48,075 nucleotides of DNA from Butyrivibrio sp. NC3005. Lineage in GTDB: Bacteria > Bacillota > Clostridia > Lachnospirales > Lachnospiraceae. Location: the NCBI RefSeq assembly GCF_000424545.1, contig NZ_AUKC01000029.1, positions 1 to 48,075 of the forward strand, written 5' to 3'. Position 1 is the stretch's first letter; every line of letters begins with the position of its first letter. Positions 42,455-48,075 of this stretch are shown piece after piece. The notes beneath the pieces were generated by a model that worked only from the letters and a program-made list of their open reading frames with translations, had not been told where the DNA came from and did no database searches. A program made the translations under genes and the position numbers.

Positions 42455-43501
42455 TCATTCTCTTATAGGGTTGAATAGACTAGGCTTTTCTGAAAGGTTA
42501 ACAGGTACATGCCAGATTCTACTCTTATCTTTGTAACCTTCGAAATATACATACTTTGAAGTGACACTTATATTGCTGTAAATGCCTTCAATGAGAATCT
42601 TATCATCCGAACCGTCAAGCTTTGCAGCATGGAGCGCAGAAACCTTATTGGTAAGGTTGTTTGACTCCGAGTAAGAAGTTGAATAGAAGATGTGTTCATC
42701 ATTGAGGTTGAAATAGTCAGCTTTTTCCTTAGAAATAACTTCTACTTTACCGCCATTTATCGGGATTCTCGAAACACGCATATCATTTTCGCCATCAAGA
42801 TAATAAACATAATCTTTTGTTACAATGGGATTAAAGGAACTACCTGAACGTATTTGTTTAGAGGAAAAGCTTCCCTTTGTATCAAGGGTGTGGAGGTCAC
42901 GATTTTTTTCTACGCCCGTATAGAAAATAACACCATTAAATGCACTCGAAGGATCGATATATTCGTCAGAAACATGACCTTTATCTCTCTTGTCAATACG
43001 GATACGCTCGAGAGTTCCGAGATTTTCGCCTTTTAGCTGATAATAAACATAACTACCAATAAGATTGATATTTCCTACATATTCACGGATAAGGCATACC
43101 TGACCAGTGCCGTCTTTTTTGCTTCTGTATGGACCATACTGATTAGTAACAGCATTAAGACCGGTTGAACTATTGACTGAAGTATTAGTGGAATCCATAT
43201 AGAAATACAGATATTCACCGCAGGTTCCGATATTTCTGACATTCATATTCGTGACCTGCTTAACATCACTTTCGTTGGCATTCATCGAATACATACAGTT
43301 GTGGTCATAATTGTTTTTGAAAAAAACTCTGCCACTTGTATCTTCACAGAAATATCCGCCGTTTACCATGTTTCCGCTGCTGTTGCCCACATTTGTTGGT
43401 TCATTCATGGGGATTTTATGGGTTAATAAATAGAATAAAGTTCCGAAAGCAATAGCGAACATGCAGATAATAATTATTATGGTATTTCGAAGTTTAGCCA
43501 T
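42455..43501 (-). CDS. DUF5050-type beta-propeller-like extracellular protein
   Basis: The 348-aa protein has an N-terminal signal-anchor (~6-28) and an extracellular region of repeated beta modules such as GEYLYFYMDSTN, GSYVYYQLKGEN, KDYVYYLDGEND and SKYVYFEGYKD. This repeated YVYY pattern is characteristic of DUF5050 / low-density-receptor-like propellers. Ligand unknown. ATG 43501 is preceded by GGAAGGAGT. It is a single-gene unit, convergent with the MATE gene. Confidence 0.8.
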   Translation of the reverse strand: MAKLRNTIIIIICMFAIAFGTLFYLLTHKIPMNEPTNVGNSSGNMVNGGYFCEDTSGRVFFKNNYDHNCMYSMNANESDVKQVTNMNVRNIGTCGEYLYFYMDSTNTSVNSSTGLNAVTNQYGPYRSKKDGTGQVCLIREYVGNINLIGSYVYYQLKGENLGTLERIRIDKRDKGHVSDEYIDPSSAFNGVIFYTGVEKNRDLHTLDTKGSFSSKQIRSGSSFNPIVTKDYVYYLDGENDMRVSRIPINGGKVEVISKEKADYFNLNDEHIFYSTSYSESNNLTNKVSALHAAKLDGSDDKILIEGIYSNISVTSKYVYFEGYKDKSRIWHVPVNLSEKPSLFNPIRE

Positions 43502-43766
43502 AGTAAGTTACTCCTTCCAAATTTTTATCCATTGCAGTGAGAGGAAAATTGCGTTAAAATTTCATTTGACTATATCACTTTAATGTAAAAAAGTTCCAAA
43601 AAACTTACACAACAAGACGCTATATCCTATTTATCGGCATTATTTAATTGTTGATTAGTCTATAGAAAAGATAATAATAAAGTCCTTTTTGCTCATGAAC
43701 TTAATTATTTCAAGCTTGCAAAAAACTGGAAAATAAATTACCAAATAAAGAAATTGGAGAAAAAAT

Positions 43767-44894
43767 ATGGATTTAAAAGAATTACGTGCAAAATTAGATG
43801 AAATAGACCCAAAGATTGTAGAACTGTTCGAACAAAGAATGGAATTATGTTCGCAGGTTGCAGATTATAAGATAAGTGCAGGCAAAAAAGTTTTTGATCC
43901 TGCAAGAGAAAAAGAAAAAATACAAGCGGTTAAATCGCTTACCCATAACGATTTCAATGCTACAGGAGTAGAAGAGCTATTTGAACAGCTAATGTCAATG
44001 AGCAGAAAACTTCAGTATCAGAAACTCTCGGAAACAGGAGCGCTTGGAAGACTTCCGTTTATTGAAGTTGATTCACTCAAAAAAGAAGGCAGCAGAGTAG
44101 TTTTCCAAGGAGCAGAGGGTGCTTATTCTCAGGCTGCCATGTTCAAATTTTTCGGTGAAGATGTGAATAATTTCCATGTAGATACCTTCAGAGATGCGAT
44201 GGTCGCAATAGAGGACGGGGCAGCAGATTTTGCAGTTCTTCCAATTGAAAATTCAACAGCAGGCATTGTTACAGACATATACGATTTGCTGAATGAATAT
44301 GAAAACTTCATAGTAGGAGAGCAGATAATCCCTATTGAACACTGCCTTATTGGAGTACCAGGGACAAACATATCTGATATAAAGACAGTCTATTCGCATG
44401 CACAGTCGCTTATGCAATCCAGCAGATTTCTGAACGACCATCCTGATTGGAGACAAATCAGTATGAAGAATAATGCTTTTGCAGTGCAGAAGATTGCAAA
44501 TGACAAAGACAAAACCCAGGCAGCCATCGCCAGCGAATATGCAGCAAAATTCTATAATATGGAAATTCTGCAGAAAAAGATAAATCATTCGGATACTAAT
44601 TCTACCAGATTTATTATTGTAACCAATCAGAAGATATATCTTCCTGATGCAGGAAAAATAAGCCTTCTGGTAGAGATAAGAGATGAAGTTGGTTCCCTTT
44701 ACCATATTCTTTCGCACTTTATCTACAACCATGTGAATTTGACCAGAATTGAATCAAGGCCAATAGAAGATAGAAACTGGGAATATCGATTCTTCATAGA
44801 CTTTGAAGGAAATCTTGCCGACAGTGCAGTCAAAAACGTTTTAAGAGGCCTTAGAGAAGAGTGTAAATCACTAAGAGTACTTGGAAATTACTAA
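43767..44894 (+). CDS. pheA: Bifunctional chorismate mutase / prephenate dehydratase
   Basis: The 375-aa P-protein has an AroQ-type chorismate mutase (1-~90, LRAKLDEIDPKIVELFEQRM), a prephenate dehydratase (~105-285, FQGAEGAYSQAA and STAGIVTDIYDLL; TRF motif NSTRFI) and an ACT domain (~295-370) with LTRIESRP, the Phe-binding motif. It turns chorismate into phenylpyruvate. ATTGGAG precedes the ATG. DUF815 follows 27 nt later. It can be feedback inhibited by phenylalanine. Confidence 0.96.
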   Translation: MDLKELRAKLDEIDPKIVELFEQRMELCSQVADYKISAGKKVFDPAREKEKIQAVKSLTHNDFNATGVEELFEQLMSMSRKLQYQKLSETGALGRLPFIEVDSLKKEGSRVVFQGAEGAYSQAAMFKFFGEDVNNFHVDTFRDAMVAIEDGAADFAVLPIENSTAGIVTDIYDLLNEYENFIVGEQIIPIEHCLIGVPGTNISDIKTVYSHAQSLMQSSRFLNDHPDWRQISMKNNAFAVQKIANDKDKTQAAIASEYAAKFYNMEILQKKINHSDTNSTRFIIVTNQKIYLPDAGKISLLVEIRDEVGSLYHILSHFIYNHVNLTRIESRPIEDRNWEYRFFIDFEGNLADSAVKNVLRGLREECKSLRVLGNY

Positions 44895-44920
44895 ACAACA
44901 AACAAGGAGAACATGGTATA

Positions 44921-46186
44921 ATGAAAAAAGAACTAATTTGCTATCGAAACATTGAAGACACCTGCATTATTGATGAAATGCAGAAGTTTTTCAATGAAAA
45001 AAAAGACTGCGATATCTATAAAATCTCATCTAAGTTAGTAGAACTTGCTGGGAAAAGCGGCTTTTATGGGAATCTCTTTCATGATTACCTGACACTTATT
45101 CTCGTAAATAATGAAAATGCCTATTCAATTGCCTGTGAAATGCGAGGAAAAGTTACAGGAACCGTGAATGACATGGCCTATCATGACATGGAAGTGTTTA
45201 GAAAACTGTTTTCCTATGATTTGAAACTAATAGATGAGAAGTACGGCGTAACACTTATGGAGAAAATCGCAGATTATACGCCTGTATCTAACGACTCGTT
45301 TATGTACAATCACAGAATAAGAGACAGAATCTGTGAACTTTCCAAAGAACTTGCAGCTGCTAAGACTGTTGAAGAGTTCAAAGATATACTTACTTTATTT
45401 TACAAAACATATGGAGTTGGAAAGCTTGGACTCCACAAAGCGTTTCGAATAGATAAAAAAGGCGAAGAGATAATCATTGAACCGATCAAAAATATTCGTC
45501 ATGTTAAACTTGACGACCTGGTCGGTTATGAAATTGCCAAAAAGAAACTCACCGATAATACAGAGAGCTTTTTAAATAAAAAGCCTGCAAATAATTGCCT
45601 TTTGTACGGTGATGCCGGCACAGGCAAGTCCTCCAGTATCAAGGCTATTGCCAATGAATACTTTGACAGAGGACTTAGAATAATAGAAGTATACAAACAT
45701 CAGTTTCAGTATCTTAATGAACTGATTGCTATGATAAAGGGAAGAAACTATCGCTTTATCATATATATGGATGATTTGTCTTTTGAAGAATTTGAAATCG
45801 AGTACAAGTATTTAAAGGCTGTTATAGAGGGCGGACTTGAGAAAAAGCCTGAAAATGTGCTTATATATGCAACTTCTAACAGAAGACATTTAATAAAGGA
45901 AACTGTATTTGACAAGAAGAACCTTTCTGATGATGGTGATATTCATGCAAATGATACAGTTCAGGAAAAGCTTTCACTTGTAAACAGATTCGGAGTCACC
46001 ATCTATTTTGGAAAGCCTTCTCCTAAAGAATTTGCAGGAATTGTCATAGAACTTGCAAAGAGAAACAACATTGATATGCCAGAAAAAGAATTGTTATTAA
46101 AAGCAAATCAGTGGGAAATGGCTCATGGAGGTCTTTCAGGAAGGAGTGCTCAGCAGTTTATCGACTACTTGCTTGGCGGAAAATAG
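44921..46186 (+). CDS. DUF815-family AAA+ ATPase
   Basis: The 421-aa protein has a helical N-terminal half (~1-190) and an ATPase domain: Walker A GDAGTGKSS, Walker B FIIYMDDLSFEE, and sensor 1 ATSNRRHLI. The DUF815 family is of unknown function and resembles DnaA/RuvB-like AAA+. AAGGAG precedes the ATG. It lies between pheA (27 nt) and the Ppx/GppA gene (8 nt), so cotranscription with phosphatase is likely. Confidence 0.9.
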   Translation: MKKELICYRNIEDTCIIDEMQKFFNEKKDCDIYKISSKLVELAGKSGFYGNLFHDYLTLILVNNENAYSIACEMRGKVTGTVNDMAYHDMEVFRKLFSYDLKLIDEKYGVTLMEKIADYTPVSNDSFMYNHRIRDRICELSKELAAAKTVEEFKDILTLFYKTYGVGKLGLHKAFRIDKKGEEIIIEPIKNIRHVKLDDLVGYEIAKKKLTDNTESFLNKKPANNCLLYGDAGTGKSSSIKAIANEYFDRGLRIIEVYKHQFQYLNELIAMIKGRNYRFIIYMDDLSFEEFEIEYKYLKAVIEGGLEKKPENVLIYATSNRRHLIKETVFDKKNLSDDGDIHANDTVQEKLSLVNRFGVTIYFGKPSPKEFAGIVIELAKRNNIDMPEKELLLKANQWEMAHGGLSGRSAQQFIDYLLGGK

Positions 46187-46194
46187 GAGGAAAA

Positions 46195-47736
46195 ATGAGC
46201 GAAACTTTTGCAGCGGTTCATGTAGGTTCCTATGAACTTACCATGAAAATATATGAGATTTCCAAGAAAAACGGTTTGAAGAGCCTTGACCATATCAGAC
46301 ACAGGATTGATTTGGGAACAGAAACCTATGCAACAGGTGCAATAAGTACAGACCACGTGGTAGAACTTACCAAACTGCTTAATGAGTTTACAGATATAAT
46401 GCGAAGTTATGGAGTTACTTCTATGCAGGCTTATGGAACAAGTGCGCTTAGAGAAACCCATAACATCAGTATTATATTATCGCTTCTGGAACAACGCTGC
46501 GGCATGAAAATAGGCATATTGTCCAATTCAGAACAAAGATTTCTGGATTACAAATCAATAGCCCTGCACTCTCAAACCTTCATGAAACTAATAGACAAAC
46601 CGACTGCTATAGTGGATATTGGGGGCGGCTCCATCCAGGTTTCGCTCTTTGATAAAGACAAACTTGTAACAACACAAAACCTTAAAATAGGTGCTCTTCG
46701 ACTGCAGCATACATTAAGAACCCTGTCTGCAAGCAAAGACAGACTCCCTATTCTTATATCTGAACTGGTAGATTCACAGCTCAAAGTCTTATCCAAATTT
46801 TATTTAAATGATAGAACATATCAAAATCTTATTATAATCGACGATTATGTATCACCGATGCTGCAGAAAGTAGCCTCAGAAGGATTTGAAAACGGTTTTT
46901 TAACAATAGAAGATTTTGAAAAAACACTGAAAGAAATAGGAGATATCTCTAACGAAAGAATTTCCAAAAAGTTTGGGATATCTCTTGAAAATGTTGCTCT
47001 TTTCTATACAACAGGACTTCTAATATCTAGAATTACCAAAATGCTCCATACAAAGCTTTTGTGGTCGCCAGGAGTGACTTTATGCGATGGAATGGCTTAT
47101 GAATTTGCTGAAAAGAAAAAGTATATTCCTATAACACACGATTTCGAAGCAGATATCCTTGCATGTGCCTCGTCAATTTCCCAAAGATATGGAGGAAGTA
47201 AATCGCGTGCCAAAACCCTTGAGTCTTTGGCAATGCCAATCTTTGATAAGACAAAAAAACTCCACGGACTTGGCAAAAGGCAAAGACTTCTTTTGCAACT
47301 GGCCACAATCCTCCATGACTGCGGCAAATATATAAGCCTTATCAACATGGGTGACTGCAGTTATAACATCATCATGTCTACAGAGATTATAGGACTTTCT
47401 CATAGAGAAAGAGAGATAGTGGCTAACGTGGTAAGATTCAACCACGAACCCTTTGCATATTTCGAAGATGAATCCATATACTATGCAAATGTGACAAAAG
47501 AAGACTACCTTGTTATCTCTAAGCTCACAGCTATACTCAGATTAGCAAATGCGCTCGACAGAACACATCAGCAGAAATTCAAAGATGTTAGCGTAGTACT
47601 CAAAGATGATTTGATAATTACAGTTGATACTACAAGCGATATTACAATAGAACGCGGACTATTTGACAATAGAGCTGGATTCTTCGAAGAAATATTAGGA
47701 GTAAGACCTTTAATCAGGCAGAAAAGATCATTTTGA
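46195..47736 (+). CDS. Ppx/GppA exopolyphosphatase with C-terminal HD domain
   Basis: The 513-aa protein has an acetate-kinase/actin-type Ppx/GppA domain (~1-310) with DIGGGSIQVSL and an HD domain (~325-510) with LHDCGKYISL and NVVRFNHEP. It can hydrolyse polyphosphate or pppGpp. ATG 46195 follows an AGGAGG; the upstream frame lies inside the DUF815 gene. A ppk gene, often adjacent, is not seen; an IS607 tnpA follows instead. Confidence 0.93.
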   Translation: MSETFAAVHVGSYELTMKIYEISKKNGLKSLDHIRHRIDLGTETYATGAISTDHVVELTKLLNEFTDIMRSYGVTSMQAYGTSALRETHNISIILSLLEQRCGMKIGILSNSEQRFLDYKSIALHSQTFMKLIDKPTAIVDIGGGSIQVSLFDKDKLVTTQNLKIGALRLQHTLRTLSASKDRLPILISELVDSQLKVLSKFYLNDRTYQNLIIIDDYVSPMLQKVASEGFENGFLTIEDFEKTLKEIGDISNERISKKFGISLENVALFYTTGLLISRITKMLHTKLLWSPGVTLCDGMAYEFAEKKKYIPITHDFEADILACASSISQRYGGSKSRAKTLESLAMPIFDKTKKLHGLGKRQRLLLQLATILHDCGKYISLINMGDCSYNIIMSTEIIGLSHREREIVANVVRFNHEPFAYFEDESIYYANVTKEDYLVISKLTAILRLANALDRTHQQKFKDVSVVLKDDLIITVDTTSDITIERGLFDNRAGFFEEILGVRPLIRQKRSF

Positions 47737-47775
47737 ATAAAATGAGAGATTAATAACTGTTGAATAATACTTGTA

Positions 47776-47809
47776 AAACTATATAAATAGATGTTGAGTT
47801 TTATAGTTT
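47776..47809. repeat. Inverted repeat at the left of the IS607-family element
   Basis: AAACTATA (47776-47783) and TATAGTTT (47802-47809) are inverted with an 18-nt spacer, 36 nt before the tnpA start. It may be a recombinase-binding site near the element's left end; the exact junction is not identifiable from this one copy. Confidence 0.4.
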
Positions 47810-47844
47810 GCTGATGTATAATAATATTGAAAGGAGCTAGCACT

Positions 47845-48075
47845 TTGAGTAAATATTATTCTATACATGAATTTTCAAAGATTATAGGTGTATCTGCGCA
47901 GACATTACGAAATTGGGATGCTAACGGAAAACTTCATCCACATCATACTACAGCAAGTGGTTATAGATATTATTCTGATGAACAACTTAACCAAGTAATG
48001 AATGTAAAGCCTAAAAATCGTATCACAATTGGATATTGCCGAGTATCGAGTCAAAAACAAAAAGATGACTTAGAG
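47845..48075 (+). mobile_element. tnpA: IS607-family serine transposase TnpA (partial, runs off the right edge)
   Basis: Seventy-seven codons are visible. A MerR-type helix-turn-helix (~1-45, FSKIIGVSAQTLRNWDANGK and the SGYRYYSDEQL wing) leads into a serine recombinase domain (ITIGYCRVSSQKQKDDLE), with the catalytic serine at S68 of YCRVSS. The start is TTG 47845 with AAGGAG 8 nt upstream. IS607 elements use a circular intermediate and often carry tnpB downstream, outside this window. The frame is open to the last base. Confidence 0.9.

Overview
This window is an AT-rich bacterial chromosome segment with tight operons, strong AGGAGG-type ribosome binding sites and many hairpin-plus-U terminators. 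It most resembles a motile member of the Lachnospiraceae (Butyrivibrio/Roseburia-like Bacillota). That placement is inferred from gene content: a sigma-28-type promoter before cheV, DUF815 and DUF5050 genes, class B sortase, a Trp T-box, and a FeoA-FeoA-FeoB operon. No prophage or CRISPR array is visible. The only mobile element is the start of an IS607-family transposase cut by the right edge.

Layout. 1-322 is the 3' end of a 23S rRNA gene, followed by a terminator with no 5S gene. 584-4953 holds cheV, a sirtuin-like protein that has lost its NAD/catalytic motifs, and a large acidic membrane protein. 5150-10564 holds housekeeping metabolism: hisHF, ung, lysA, aroF-type DAHP synthase and a small hydrolase. 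10734-16072 is a six-gene MoxR/DUF58/VWA/VWA/TPR (Bat-type) operon. 16413-20023 holds an unrecognised protein, tRNA-Gln, several small proteins, a truncated methyltransferase and a CPBP-like membrane protein without its catalytic glutamates. 20352-22001 is an L,D-transpeptidase. 22450-25826 is a ydjI-ydjG-ydjH-like envelope module without pspA. 26282-28308 is trpEG with an unusual leader. 28709-31728 is feoA-feoA-feoB behind a Fur-like operator. 31843-35747 holds a Y-family polymerase, RluD-type pseudouridine synthase, class B sortase and a CAP lipoprotein. 36178-39008 is a trpXYZ-type ABC transporter under a Trp T-box. 39149-40770 (minus strand) is pyrBI with a leader-peptide attenuator. The right end has a MATE exporter, a DUF5050 protein, pheA, a DUF815 ATPase, a Ppx/GppA phosphatase and the IS607 tnpA start.

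How genes work together. DAHP synthase, TrpEG, TrpXYZ and PheA are separate pieces of aromatic amino-acid supply, and at least the Trp transporter answers to uncharged tRNA-Trp. PyrBI is predicted to be controlled by UTP-dependent transcription-translation coupling. CheV, the pseudo-sirtuin and the acidic membrane protein, which carries a FliM/FliN-like DEIAALLAA motif, form a possible chemotaxis-associated unit.

The most novel-looking items are: (1) a 127-nt four-hairpin repeat present twice, each time just 3' of a stop codon in sense orientation, about 94% identical, with differences confined to loops, a bulge, a linker and two compensatory base-pair swaps; (2) the pyrBI leader peptide whose stop codon is built into the terminator stem; (3) the cheV/pseudo-sirtuin/acidic-protein locus; (4) the trpE leader that looks like a T-box with an altered tRNA-binding bulge; and (5) a multi-hairpin intergenic stretch at 22130-22325.
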